Source of the DNA: Anaeramoeba flamelloides
Taxonomy: Eukaryota; Metamonada; Anaeramoebidae
Reading direction: 5' to 3'
NCBI GenBank assembly: GCA_027625915.1
Contig: JANTQA010000023.1
Location: 7,316,001-7,380,000, forward strand
Length of the DNA stretch: 64,000 bases
Below are positions 24,801 through 38,439 of the stretch, one piece after another (within the stretch, counting starts at the first letter, position 1; each line of letters starts with the position of its first letter). The notes beneath the pieces are model-generated. The model ran no database searches. It saw nothing but the letters and a program-made list of their open reading frames with translations, and was not told the origin of the DNA. The position numbers and the translations under genes were made by a program.

Positions 24801-26707
24801 CAATTTTTTTTTATCAGCAAAATAAAAATTTACTTCTGATTGACAATTTGTTTCAAAAAATAATTCTATTATTTAATAATTATTATTTAAATAATGATCA
24901 TATTATTAAGAATGATAATGATAATATTTATAATCAAATTGATCCATATTTTATTGTTGAATCCATTTTTGATGTAATTACTTCATCAAATGAGAACATT
25001 TCCAAGAATGGAATTAAATTATTTGAAAATTTTTTAAATAAAATTTTTAATAATAAAAACATTGAAAATAATAATGATTATGAGAAAAAACAAAAATTAT
25101 TAATAAAAAAATTTCTAAATTCAGCAATTCATTTATGTTACTTAGAAGATTCACCAAAAAGAATTGGTGGGTGCAACATAATAAAATTATTATTTGAAAG
25201 ATATTTTTGTAAATTCTTTAATGAGAAAGAAAAGGTATTAATAAAAATATTTAATTGTTTATTATTTTTAATTAATGATTCCAATTTTAAATATTCAAAA
25301 ATAATAATTTTGAATTCGAAGCAAATTTTTGAAACAATATTTTTAAAATCGATTAAAAATGAATTAATTAATGAAAAATTAATTAATTTTTTATTAATAT
25401 ATTTTTTGACTATTAATAATAAAAAAACTGAAAAGATTATTATAAATATTTTTAAAAAAATTAATCAACCGAATGATAATAATGAAGAAAATGAAAATGA
25501 AAATAAAAACAAAATTATTAATAATAAAGATCAAAATAATGAAGAACAAAAAAATGAAAAACAAAAAAATGAAAAACAAAAAAATGAAGAACAAAAAAAT
25601 GAAAAACAAAAAAATGAAGAACAACTTAATGTAAAAATTGGTGAAACAATTTTTAATAATTTGTTAAAAATAATTAAAAATTCAAATTTTGATTGGTTAA
25701 AGAATCCCACATTCAACAAAATTTATTCATTAAAAAAAATCATAATTTTATTTAATATTTGTAAAAAGATGTTAAATAATGATAATAATAATATTAATGT
25801 TTTAAAAGAAATAAAAACAATGAAAATTTATAAAAAACATCAAATATTTTTAAAACAGCTAAATAAATTAATAAAAAGTCAATCCAAAAGAAAGAAAAAA
25901 TTATTTTTAATAATTTTTTATTTAAAATTTTTATTTATATTTGAAATTGAGGATCAATTAATTATTAAAAATATTATCAAAAAAATTTTAATTTTTTTCA
26001 TTCAAAAAAACACAAAAAATAAAAATAATAAAAAATTGAAAAAGAAATTAAAAAAATTAGAAACAAATATGATAAAATTTAAAATTTCACCTGAAATAAT
26101 TGAAAAATTAATGCTAAAAAATAAATTTAATAATTATCAAATCTTTTATTCTTTAAAAAAATCACAAAAATATTTTTTAAAAGATAATCTTGAATTACAA
26201 CATTATTTATTTAATACAATCAATAATTTGTCAAATAATAATAAATTATTAAATGATCAAAATGATCATAATAATTTTGAAAATAATAACAACAAGACTG
26301 AAAATAAACAAAATTTACAGAATAATAATAAAACAATAGAAAATAAAATAATAAAAAAACTTAAAATAATAATTAAAATTTTTAATTATATAGATTTAAA
26401 AAATATAGAGGTAAAAAATTTATTAAAAAGAATTTTATTTCTTGAAAAAAATATAAATTAAATTTATTAATTTTATTAAAGAAATTATTTAAAAAAAACT
26501 ATAAAGAAATTCTTAATTATTACTTTGAAAATAATTTACAATTTAAATTAATTTCCTCTTTTAATAAATTAATAAATGATAAGAATAAAAATAAAAATAA
26601 AAATAAGAATAATGATAATGATAATAAAGAAATTTTTAATTTTTTATTTAGTAAAAATTTTGAAATAATAATTCAACAAATTTGCCAAAAAAATCAACAA
26701 CAATTAT

Positions 26708-26747
<40 letters not shown>

Positions 26748-28632
26748 TAATAATCAAAATAATAATAATAATTCAATAATGAAACAGCATCTAATAAAAA
26801 ATGAAAATAAAAAACCTAATCAAAAACAAGAAACATTCAATAAAATGGAAAACAAAAAGCAAATTCTAATTGAATCCAAAAAATTTATTGTTTATTTTGA
26901 TTTTATTCATTCTTTTTATAAAAAAACTCAAAAATTAATTATTAAAGAAAGGAAGACAATTAATTTAATTATTACCACCTTTTGGACATTATTTACGAAA
27001 CAAATAATTAATGAATATTTTTTACAAATCAGATTTCAAAAATTATTCAAGTTGAATTGTTATTATTTAAGAAATAATAGAATGGATGCACCAACAATTC
27101 TACAGTTACCACAATTATTGATTCGGGAATCGTTATCTAACACAGAATTGTTAAGAAGCTTTTTTTCCAAGGAAATACCAAGAACATTTTCGATTAAAGA
27201 AAAAACGAATATTTTGTCACATTTTTTAAAATTATTAACAATACCCAAAATGAATCCGATCCACAAATTATCTGTCATGAGATATTTAATTATTCCCATT
27301 TTGTATTTTAATCTTAATTTTGAAATTAAAAATAATCAGCAACAGCCAGTTATTGATGAACAATTTTGTGATTATTTTTTAAAAAGTTTACAAAAATTGG
27401 ATTCTTCAAATTATTTAAATTCCTCTGAGGTGTATTTAAAGCAAACACTAAACTTTGATTTCAAAAGATATTCCAAAATAACATCAATTGAAAATTCATT
27501 AATTATTGAATTGTTAAAAATCATTTCCTTAATTGCTAGATATAAAAATCTGCTGGATCGCAACAATAAAATCAAACAAATGATTAAATTTGCTTGGAAA
27601 CCGTTAAGTACTAAAAATAAAAGTATATTAGTGAGATCAAGGTGCTATATTACCGTAATTGAATTAGTCAACCAATTTGATAATTTAACAAGCTTTGAAA
27701 GATATATTCCCCAGATGTTTAAATCAATGTTACAAGAACATATTAGTAAGGAAAGAGGAAGAAATCGACGAGCATTTGATTTATTAGTTCAAATATTACC
27801 CAAATTCAAATCATTACAATACCCTCATTATTGGATGAAAATTATTGAGATGTATTTAGAAAAATATAGTTATGATAAATCTCATTTATTATATAATTTT
27901 CGAATCATTTTAGACCATCCTAAGATTTTCATTTCTGTGAATTTTTTAAAAATGTCTATCAGATTTATTAAAGATTTTAATCGTTACCATAATTTGAAAA
28001 ATAAAAAGCTATTATATAAAATTTGTAAAAAATTAATTGATTCACAAATTTATCAAAAAAAGCAAATTTTAAAACAACAACAAATGAAATTAAAACAAGA
28101 AAATGAAAAGGAATTAAAAATGGGAAATGAAAAAAAAGGGAATCAAAAACAAAAAAATAATTTCAGATATGTGCCAAATACAATTAGTTTAATATTAACC
28201 AAATTTTTAATCCAATTTACCATTTTATTAGATTTTGAAAATAAAAAAAATTTAAAATTAATCAACAAATCTTTAAAATTATTTGAAAGAATTTTTACAA
28301 TTTGGGATTTTATAAATATTAAATTACATTATTTTTTTGAATTTAATCAATTTTTAAAATTAAATAAATTTAAATTATTAACTCAAAATTTAGTCATATT
28401 AAAAATTTTGAATATCATTTTTAAATATCAATCAAGAAAGTTTATTATTGAAAACACTTTAACTAAAAATCAGATTTTACATTTCCGAATATTATTGGAA
28501 CATTATTTTTTAAATAATAAACAATTAGAGCAACAACAGCAGCAACAGCAAAAACAACAACAACAGCAGCAGCAGCAACAACAACAAAGACAACAACAGC
28601 AGCAGCAGCAACAAAGACAGCAGCAACAGCAA

Positions 28633-28693
<61 letters not shown>

Positions 28694-31600
28694 TAAAAAA
28701 AATAAAAATATCAGAAATTAAAAAATTATATTCGGAAATGATGAATCTAGTAAATATTTCTTTTAAAAAAATATTAATTGAAGATAAAAAATTCATTCCA
28801 CATTATTATAGATTTTTACAAATTATCATCTTTTTTGTTAGAGATTTAATAAAAAAAACTAAATGGATAAATTATTTAAATACTGGTATTTATAGTTACA
28901 TAAAGGAGATTTATAAAATAAAACCATCGGGTATTGATCCATTAATTGGTTATTTATTATTTGAATTTAGAAATTTTTTTCCAATTTATTTAGAAAAAAA
29001 TTATTACAAAATTGGAATTAAAATATTAAATATTCAGCAAAATAATGATCAAAAATTTAATAGATTGCAAAATAAAAACCTCAATAATAATAATAATAAT
29101 AATAATGATTTAATTTTAACCGAAAAATTAATTTTAATTAATTTAATTAAATCATTTTCAATAATTTCAAAACGAATTGCTTATTTCCCAAAATTTAGAA
29201 CATTATTCATTCAAACAATCTATGAAATCTTGGATAAAATTAATAATATTCAATTCCAAATTAAATTAATTAAAAAAATTCATTATTGGATATTAAATAT
29301 TACTAAGAAAAATGAAAAAAATGTAAAATCATTATTTAACGATTCACAACAAAATAAAATCATTGAAAAGGTGATTTTATTATTATCAAATAAAAATTTA
29401 AAAAACATTAAATTAGAACAATTAATACACGAATTTATTTATCAATTAAGTTTCCAAAAAAAATTTAGATTATCTAAAAATATTTTAGAAAGAAATTATT
29501 TCACCGGATTAAATTCACCAATTAAAAGTATGAGAAATAAATATTTTAATACAATAAATGAATTTTTACCCAAAGACAATTTAAAAAATAGATTATTAGA
29601 AATTTTTAAAAATGAATTATGGTTTAATAAATCACAAATTTATTGGCTAAAATATATTTTACAATTAATATTTGTTTGTGTTGAAAAGGAGGAATTATTT
29701 ATTAATGAAAAGCTCTTATTTAAAAAAAAAATAGTTTATTTTAATAATTTACAAAATCAGGCTAAAAATCCTGATTTTAGTATGCATAATTCATCTATTG
29801 TTAATGGTGACGGTGAACAAAGTAAGGGTAAACAATTAAAAGTTAATCATAATATTAATAATAAAAATGATATTAATGACAAAAACAATAGTAGTAGTAG
29901 TAGAAATAATAATAATAATAATAATAGTAATAGTAACAAAACTAATAATAATAAAAAAATTAATAACAAAAATTTAAATCAGATAAAAGGACATTCAATT
30001 CTAAAATGTTTATTCAAATTAATGGTTATTTGTGACAAATATGCAGAATTTTTATGGTCAAATACATATTTAGAAATTTTAGAAAAAATCTTAATACAAA
30101 AAAATGAAAAGAAAAAATTTCAAAATTTTTTAATTGCCAATCTTGATTCAAATTATTTTTTAAATAAAAAATCTAAATCAAGAATTTATATTCCAATATT
30201 GAAAGGATTTTTTTGTTCAAAGGAATTAATCAAAATGTCACCCAAAATATTTTCAATAATTTCTGAAAGATCTGGAATTTATTATTTACCCTTGGTTATT
30301 TTAGAAAAATTTGAAATAAATAATATTGGGATGCTATCTACTGCTTTAACTATTAAAAAAAATGAAGAAAATGAAATTACAAATTTCCAATTATTTAAAT
30401 TATATAAAAAATTAGGTGAAATGGATTATATTTTTGGATTGTGGGATAAAATATCTTCCAATTTGGATACCAAAATTGGATTGAGCTTAGAACAGCAAGG
30501 ATTTTGGCAAGAAGCGCAAAAAAAGTTTTGGATCTCAATGGAAAAAATTAGAGTGAGGCATATAAACACCGATGTTGGTAAAATTGAATATGGTATCTGC
30601 GAAAATCAATGGGTAGATTGTGCATTAAAATTGGGGCAAACTGAAATTTTGATTGAATTTTCACGAGAGATTAGCAATTTTGATTTGTATGTTAATTGTC
30701 TATGGAAAAATGGCGAATGGGATAAAATCAGAGGTTCCTTTGAAAAAAATAGAAAGCAAACTATTAAAAAATTATTAATTAGAGGCTATTTGGCAATACA
30801 GGAGATCCAAAGCGAGGTTAAGAAAAAAAAGAAATTTAACTATTGGGAAAGCAAGCCAAAAATAAATAAAATATACCATTCCGGTTTACAAAATATTTTA
30901 GTTGAATGGAATTATTTGCCAAAAAGGATCGGCCATCCTCATTTAGAATATTTAATTAAATTTCAACAATTTTTGGAATTGCACGAATCCTTTCATTTAA
31001 TTGCTGAAATTGAATATTTGAAAAACAAAAAAAAATATAATAATAATAATAATAATAAAAGCCATCATCATAATCGTCATCATCATCATGATAGGAATGC
31101 AAATAATAATTCATCTGATCTTAATAATGTAACTAACAATTTCAAAATAGACAACAATTATAATTTTTCAATAATAATGGATATACTAAATTCTTGGAAA
31201 CAACGGTTGCCCAATTATTGGGAGGAATTACCTATTTGGCAAGATTTATTAGAATGGAGATTAATCATGTTTAATTTCATTACTGACAATTTAAAGGGGC
31301 TGAAAATTGAAAAAAATTTCAAGTTTATTGGAGAACACCAGAAGGCCTTTACTTTGAATCGGTATGCGAAAATAGCAAGAAAACATGGTTTAATTTCAAC
31401 ATGTCTAACCTCCATTGATAGGGTATTAAAATTATCTAATCTCACGGCTGATGAGGCCTTTAAGAGATTTGAGGAGCAGACGAAATGCTATATGTCAATG
31501 GAGGGCAAAATTGTTGATGGGCTGAATAAATTAAAAAATTTGGAATTAAAGCATTTCCCTTCCCCCACTCACCAATCATTGTACTTGCGTTTGAAGGGTG

Positions 31601-33939
31601 AAATTTTAACTTTGATCGGCGAATTTAATAAGGCTAATAAGGCCTTCCATAACTCAATAAGAATAACGAAAAAGTTGGGGCAAAATTGGGGCAAGTGGGC
31701 CAGGTTTTGTGATTTGATTTATTCCAAAACTGGCAATAAAAATTGGGCAAAAAAGGCCATCGAATTTTATTATGAAACTTCTCTATTAAATGGTGATAAA
31801 TTAAATTCAATGGCCCCTAGAATTATTTGGTTATTTAGTCAAGGTATTTGGAGTGAGAATCCATTACAATCTAAAAAAATGAATAATGAACAAAATATTT
31901 TTCAAAATGCCAATTTAATTATGTGGATACCTTGGGTAAACCAAATTCTGAATGAGCTAAATAATAATGTAAATGAAAATTTTAATCAATTTAAATATCT
32001 AATCACACAAATTTCTAAAAAATTCCCTCAATCTCTTTATTATTATTTTAAATTATTGTTTGAAAATAATAATAAGAATAATAATAATAATAATGTTGAT
32101 GTTGAGGGGATGGTGGATGAGGAAAAAAAGAAGGGGGTAAATAAGAAAGAAGAAATGGAAATTGAGGGTAATGATGATAATAATAATTTATTGTTTAACA
32201 AATTAAATGAAATATTTAACAATAACTCAAAATTAATTGAGGTAAATCAATTTAAAAATTTAATTTTAAAAAAATTTATTCCAAATAAAGATTTATTAAA
32301 ATACAGAAAATTAAATCAATTATTAATTAATTTTTATTGTAATGAATTAACTCAAAAAGAAATACAATATTTAAATGATAAATTCAATTATAATAATGAA
32401 TTGAAAGATCATAAAAAAAAATTAAAAATTATTAACCAATTAAAAAATCAAATAAAAAAATTAAATGAAAAAATATTATCTCAAAATTTAATAGACAATT
32501 TTGAAAAACATTTAGAATTTAATTTGGATCCATTAAATGTTAATTTATTTAATAATGACAATGATGAGAAGGAAACGGAGAAGGATAATGAAAAAGAAAA
32601 AGAAAATGAAAATGAAAATGAAAATGAAAATGAAAATGAAAATGAAAAAGAAAAAGAAAAAGAAAAAGAAAAAGAAAAAGAAAATGAAGATGGGAATGTA
32701 ATTGTTGAAAAGGTTTCAAAAATATTTTTTCCAAAAGAGGATGTTGAAATACCAGGACAATATTTAGAAATACCAAAATCAAAAATGAAATTTAATTATA
32801 CTGATCATGTCAAAATCCATAGAATTTTCCCCGAAATTTATACAATTTTCACTTGGTTAACTTGTTTGAAAAAAATAACCCTAATTGGTAACGACGGTAA
32901 AAAATATTATTATTTAATCGAAAAAACAAATTATCACAAATCGGCAAGATCAGAAGAACGATTTGCCTTTTTTTTAAGATTAACAAACAGATTATTTAAA
33001 AGACATACCCAAACACAAAAGAGAAATATCAATTGTTATATTCCTTTAATTGTACCCTTAAGTAACAAAATCAGATTAGTTAGTGAGGAGCAAAAAAAAA
33101 TGTCTTTAGAGCAAATTTATGAGATGTTTTGTGATTGTTACTCCTTTTCAAATGATAAAACCCAATTGTCGATTCATCAGCCTTTAGATTTATATTTAAA
33201 ATTAAAAAATAAATACAAGAATGGTGAAAATTCCAAGAATAATAAGAGAAGATATAATAATATCCAAATTTTTAATAAAATTAAAAAAGAATTTTTCCCT
33301 GAAAATATGCTGTATAATTATGCCTTCCGCCTATTTGGCACTTTCGAGGATTTTTGGTTGTTTAAAAAACAATTCTCTTTGAAATATTCTTCATATTGCT
33401 TTTGGGAGCATGTTTTGAATGTTAAACCACGCTCAATATTTGATATATCCTTTGCTCCTTGTTCTGGAGAAATTAGACACTTTAAATTTTGCCCAAATTA
33501 CGATTACAAATTTTTAAAGAATAATATGAATGATAATGAGAATGAGAATGAGCATGAGAATGAGAATGAGCATGAGAATGATGATAAAATTCCTTTCAGA
33601 TTGTCGCCCAATATACAACACTTGATAACCCAGATTGGAATTGCTGGTTTGTTTAGAGCGGTTATAACTAGCTCTGCCCAGGCTTTAATAAATCCGAAAT
33701 TCGAAGTTCAAAATTATTTAAATTTGTTAATTAAAGAAGATTTGGCAGAATTTGTAAAGCAAAATTTAGAAAATAGTACAGAAATCATTGTTGAAAATAT
33801 TTTTTCCAAAATTGAAACAATAGCCCCAAAAATTTCAAATACAGCGCCAGTAAATATCGAAGCCCAACGTCTAATAGAAATGGCCCAAAATATCAATCTC
33901 ATTGCAAATCAATCTCCAAAATTATTTCCTTGGTTTTAA
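21140..33939 (+). CDS. TRRAP: Tra1/TRRAP-family pseudokinase scaffold (SAGA/NuA4 activator-binding subunit)
   Basis: This giant adaptor recruits SAGA and NuA4/TIP60 histone acetyltransferases to activators in the nucleus. ATG is at 21140 and the stop TAA ends at 33939. The N-terminal HEAT array aligns with TRRAP (for example LRAKLLKMLIMICKTKQVQ and the NLIDEDILLGTS segment). The FAT domain spans roughly 30300-32100 (GLWDKISS...EQQGFWQEAQ, AKIARKHGL). The kinase-like domain runs about 32740-33600 (DVEIPGQYLEIPK, NCYIPLIVPLSNKIRLV, VPFRLTPNI-like PFRLSPNI). The protein ends with FATC-like LFPWF. I see no catalytic HRD/DFG-type residues, as expected. One reading-frame change occurs at about 26410-26481: either a 71-nt phase-0 intron (26411-26481) or a one-base slip. 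With the intron the product is about 4240 aa, longer than human (about 3860) because of Q, N and KE inserts. Confidence 0.93.
21679..21897 (+). repeat. Poly-glutamine tract in TRRAP HEAT region
   Basis: CAA/CAG codons, with the longest uninterrupted Gln run at about 21791-21850. Mixed CAA and CAG codons should slow slippage. It falls between two HEAT segments, so it is probably a surface loop. Confidence 0.95.
22690..22966 (+). repeat. Lys/Glu-rich low-complexity insert in TRRAP
   Basis: Purine-only DNA on the coding strand encoding alternating Lys/Glu/Asp. The same DNA is open in other frames and on the other strand, which are shadows. Confidence 0.9.
25543..25626 (+). repeat. 15-nt minisatellite encoding E/K-QKNE units in TRRAP
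   Basis: The unit GAACAAAAAAATGAA or AAACAAAAAAATGAA is repeated about five times, encoding (E/K)QKNE. It is in frame and forms a hydrophilic insert. Confidence 0.9.
26411..26481 (+). other. Candidate 71-nt intron (or frame slip) in TRRAP
   Basis: The upstream frame runs to TAA at 26459-26461, while the downstream frame is open from 26446 (after a TGA at 26443) to the end of the gene. Removing 26411-26481 (starts GTAAAA, ends TTAAAG) joins the frames in phase 0, NIE | KLFKKNYKE. Alternatively the frames meet at an AAAAAAA run (about 26445-26451), where one base lost or gained would also join them. The donor is weaker than the GTAAGT seen in the other two introns, so the choice is open. Confidence 0.45.
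28531..28692 (+). repeat. Second poly-glutamine tract in TRRAP
   Basis: About 54 codons, nearly all CAA or CAG, with a few AAA and AGA interruptions. The last third is pure CAA. Confidence 0.95.
32586..32690 (+). repeat. (NE)n/(KE)n hexamer tract in TRRAP before the kinase-like domain
   Basis: GAAAAT and GAAAAA hexanucleotides repeat in blocks, encoding Glu-Asn then Glu-Lys runs. The tract sits about 50 bp before the DVEIPGQY start of the kinase-like domain, so it is a linker. Confidence 0.9.
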
Positions 33940-34091
33940 TACATTTATTGTCTTTGTATATCGAAGTCATTTGAAATTTTTAAATATTATATTATAATTA
34001 CATATAATTCGAAAAAAAAAAAAAAATTTAATTTTTAATAAAAATGAATTTTAATTATTGTTTTTATTTTTATTTTTTTTGAAGAGATTTT

Positions 34092-35594
34092 TATATCCCT
34101 TAGCACCCCGGATTTGCCTAAATTTCATCAAGTTTTTTTAAATTAGATTGAAAATGATATTGATCTACTAATATATTAATTTTCTTATTTGTCTTTAATC
34201 CAGATTTGAATTATAATAAAAAGTCAAAATAGTTCAAAGATAAAGTAGTTAAGTTATTGATTTTTTTTTTGAAATTGAAAAAAAAATAATAATTATTCAT
34301 TTTACATTTTTTTTAAAGATTTTTATTTTTATTTTATTTTTTTAAATCAGAAATTTTATTACATTAATAGTAATTAAAAACTCAACACATTAATTTATTA
34401 ATAATAACCACCAAACAATATTGCTAATTTCATGATAAAAAAATAAATAAAAAAATAAATTACTTTGAAATTTAATTTTTTTTTTTGAAAAAATTTCAAT
34501 AAATATCCAATTAAGAGAAAAATTAAATTTATTTCTGTAGGCCAAAATTAAATTTTTAATATGATTAATTTTCTAAAACTTTTATTTGAGCAATAGATAA
34601 TAATTGAAAATCAAAAAAAAAAAAAAAATTGTAAAATAATTTCAATTTATTAAATTGGAATAAAACAAATAAAAATTACTTTTTAATCGATAAAATATTT
34701 ATACCTAAATTTAAAAGAAAATAAAAAATAACTCTTAAATATTATTCCAATATAATAAAATAATCTCCAAAACCAAATTTTTTTTTATTGCATTTTGTTA
34801 TTGGTAAAAAATTTGAATAATATATTTGCGATATTTGAATTTTTCCTTAATAAATTAATCCAGATCTTGTTAAATAAGTTCTGATATATGGCCTCTAATT
34901 CAACAATATTGTTTATTTTATGTCTAGATTTTAAAAAGTCAAAAATTAAAAAATTGTAAAAAATAAAAAAAAAAAAATCAATTATTAATCTGACTCGAAA
35001 TATTGACCAAATCATTTAAAATTGAAAAAAAATCTTGTTGAAAAAATTGTAAAATTTTGCAATGAAAAAAAATTTGATTTTTTTTTCTAATTTAATTTAT
35101 ATTTTTTTTTATTTTTCAATTATTTAGAATCTAATATAGATATTGATATTGAATAGTAATCAGTAGATAAACCAAATTTTCTATGTGATGTTATAATAAC
35201 TTTTATAATGAATAAATTATTTAATCAAGCATTTTAGGCAATTTTGAGGTGCAAAGGGCCCCAAAAAAATTTCCAGTAAAGTATGATGTGTTCTAAATGT
35301 TAAAACCGAGAGGTTTTTGATGTCTAGACAAACTTTTCAAAAAAAAAAAAAAAAATATTTTGACAAAATTTGGAAAAATAATAAAATCACAATAACGAAA
35401 AAAAAATTCCCAAACTTGAAAATTTTTTTTCAAGTTATTTTTTTATTTTAAGTAACTATACAATTTTTAATTATAAAATTTTCTTTCTTAGATAATTGTA
35501 TATTAATTCTAATCCTTATTATCCTTTGATAACATTTCAAATTAAAAATTTTTTTTGAAATGCTTTTAGGTTATTTGGTGTGCTAAGGGATATA
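34092..35594. mobile_element. Possible 1.5 kb TIR element
   Basis: The exact 14-bp inverted ends TATATCCCTTAGCA (34092-34105) and TGCTAAGGGATATA (35581-35594) are followed inward by weaker matches including CCTAAA. A further inverted match to the left end lies at 35232-35262 (GCATTTTAGGCAA...GGTGCAAAGGG), so the right side may be duplicated or nested. There is no coding frame. Confidence 0.5.
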
Positions 35595-37072
35595 AAGCAA
35601 CATTTAAGGCTAGTTTGAAATTGGATCATTAATATTAAAAAAGTATTTTCATCTTAATTTATATTTAATTCATTAGGAAAATGAAGAAAAACATCATTTG
35701 ATCCTTAAAAGTTCTTACATGATAAACTCTTTTTCAGTCAAAGGGGCCCAGTTTTATTGAAGAAATAGAACATATTCTATGAGTTTAATTCAATATTCTT
35801 CTCAAACTAAAATTTTCAATTTTTAGTTCAAAATCATTTTTTCTCATTTTTCTCATTTTGTAAATTTTTTTTTGATTTTTATTTTTTTAAAAATTAAATT
35901 TGAAAAAAAACAATCTTTGAAACTTTATTAACATTAAGAAAAGTGAGGCTTTGTGTGTGCTTTTAAAAACTAATCATTTACAAGTAAAAAATCTTATTGT
36001 CAACAATTTTCATTTCTTAAAGAAATTGAGAATTTTGTACAAAGAGTTACAGCGAAAGGTTGCCCAAAAATTTTTTTAACATTTTTTTTTTGAAATTTAT
36101 TGTTTTTTTAGTCTTTTCTTTTATGATTATTGATTCTAATACAAAATGTATTATTTCTTGTATTTCTATGTTAATCTAAGTTTGGTTGATTCTTAAAAAT
36201 AAAGTGTATTTTTCATTTTTGACTGGTATCCTTTGAGTGAAATGTTGTTTACAATATGACAAGAACAATACCAAACACAAAAATTCATTTAAAAATATTT
36301 ATTTTTTTTCGATCTATGTTCCTAATTATTTTTAATTAAGTGTTTAAATTATTGTTCTATTATTTACTATCTTGGCTTTGTTGTCTTGGGTTTCATTTTT
36401 TTTTTTTTTTTTTAAGTAAAAATTATAGAAGTTAAAAAAAATTGACTGTATGATTCAAATTTTAGTAGGAAAGCTGTCCTCCGAGAGAAATGGTGATAAT
36501 ATTTTTTTTTTTCTTTTTTTTTTCAAATGTGATTATCATTGTATTGGGGTTAACTTCTGCAGAGTACGGTATCGGTGGATTATATTGGGAATAACTTCCC
36601 TAATGTATTTTATTATGAAATGCATATATTATTATGTATCGATATTCAATTTTTCAGAATAATCAATATAAAGGAAAATATTTTTTCCCCAGTTCCATGC
36701 TTGGTACAAAAAAAACTGCTAAATTAAAAGTTTTATATATACATATTACTCTTTTATTAGATACACAAAATAATAAATTGTAAAAAGTTACAAAAAAATC
36801 TTTATTAAATTTTTTAATAAAAAAAAAAAAATTCTTATTTATTGTTTACTTTCTTGTTAGAGTTGAAAAAAATAAGATTTTTTATCTCTTTTTTTCCTTC
36901 ATTTGGTATATTTTAGATTATACATGATCTATTAATGTCTAATAAAATTCCTTTGACTGAATGTAAAATACAGAAAGTGATCAAAAAATATAATTTTAAA
37001 GTACTTTTCTTCAGTAAAATTTTAATGGTTAAAAAGAAAAAGAATAAATTTAATTGTCTAGATAAATATATT

Positions 37073-37100
37073 CCCCGCCTGGGGCGGTGGGGGTGGTACC
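37073..37100. other. Isolated GC-rich patch
   Basis: CCCCGCCTGGGGCGGTGGGG stands out sharply in DNA that is otherwise about 80% A+T. It can fold as CCCCGCC against GGCGG..GGGG. I cannot assign a function, and no gene is adjacent. Confidence 0.5.
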
Positions 37101-37505
37101 TGTATTCATAGTTGATACTGTTAATTTTTAAAATCCTACTGAAAAAAAAAAAAATGAATGTCATAGGATATTGGAAAAATTAAAATCATAATATCATTTA
37201 CTAGTCTATTTGTTGAAAGAACTATAGTGAATCAGTTTTGAAACTTTAATTTTTTTAAATTTTTTTGAACCATTTTTTTTTTTTTGATTTAATTTTTGAT
37301 TTTAATATTTTGTGTTTAGAATTGAGAAAAGGGTTACTACAAATTTTAGAAGTGAAACTTAGATTTATATCAGAAAATAGACAAGAAAAGATGTGTATTT
37401 TGAATAAATCTTTTCTTTTTGATAACCAAACAAGAGATATCACCATTTAGAATAAATTTGTAAAAATAAAGAATTAAAAAAAATCTATAATAAAGTATAT
37501 TTTTA

Positions 37506-37735
37506 AGGTTTTTTGATGCTAGGATTTTTCCATTCAAGTGAAATTGGCTTTAAGCTTTTAACAATAGGTATTAATTAATATTGGGGGATTTCAATTTCAT
37601 ATGTCTTCATTGATCAGTGATTAATAAATAAAAAAATAATTTAAAATTTTTCATTTTCACTACTACCATTTTCCAATTAAAGCCGATTTGACATTTTTTT
37701 TTATCATTCTGTAAAATTTTTTTCAAGAATACTAT
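37506..37735 (+). repeat. Dispersed repeat, inverted partner of 42667-42905
   Basis: This sequence matches the reverse complement of the start of the surface-protein intron: GATGCTAGGATTTTTCCATTC, CAATTTCATATGTCTTCATT, GATCAGTGA and CATTTTCCAATTAAAGCCGA blocks in order. It looks like a half copy of the 42680-43152 element. Confidence 0.7.
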
Positions 37736-38242
37736 CTTTTTCCAATTAAGAAATGCAACTTTTTCTTTCAAGTTCCCAAAATCATTATTGTAATTATTTA
37801 TTGGCAAAACTCAAGGTCTTGTTAAAAATTAAGTAGAAATTACTACTACATCGAATTAGGTTTATCATAATGTTATTATTGAATTGTATAACATTAATTG
37901 TATCTCAAAATTTCCAAAATATAAGTTTTAAATTAAAAAAACTCAAGATTATTTTGATAAATGATCTTGTGAAGGTCTTGGTTTTTTTTCTACTATTATT
38001 ACAATAATTGGACAAATATTAGATAACTATGAAATAAATATTTTTATATCTTATTTGGAAAATGACAGTAGTTAGTTTGTTTTTAAAAAATATTTCAAAT
38101 AAAGATTTATCTATTTAGAATACAAAATAAAAAAAGGGGGGGAAGGAAGTAATTGTACCAAAAGTATGATATAAATTGAATTTATAAATAATTTTTTTTT
38201 TGTTTTTTCTTGATCAATTTTTAAATTAATGTTAATTCCATA

Positions 38243-38439
38243 CAGTCAGTTTCACTTTTAAGGCACAAACTATCAACGAAATTTAAGGCACAAAAAAAAT
38301 CTCAAATTAAAGCACAAAATTCAATTTCTAGTAAAAATAAATAGTAAAAAAAAAAATTCCAAATTTTTTCCCTTAATTTGAGATTTTTTTGTGCTTTAAA
38401 TTTCGTTGAAAGTTTGTGCCTTAAAAGTGAAACTGACTG
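38243..38439. mobile_element. TA-target MITE (Tc1/mariner-like), copy 2
   Basis: 197 bp, near identical to copies 1 and 3, starting CAGTCAGTTTCACTTTTAAG and flanked by TA (38241-38242 and 38440-38441). It has no coding capacity. Confidence 0.9.

Noticed and set aside
28503-28796. Cys-rich minus-strand frame
   Set aside because: It is the reverse complement of the TRRAP poly-glutamine tract (CAA/CAG read as TTG/CTG/TGC) and has no independent support.
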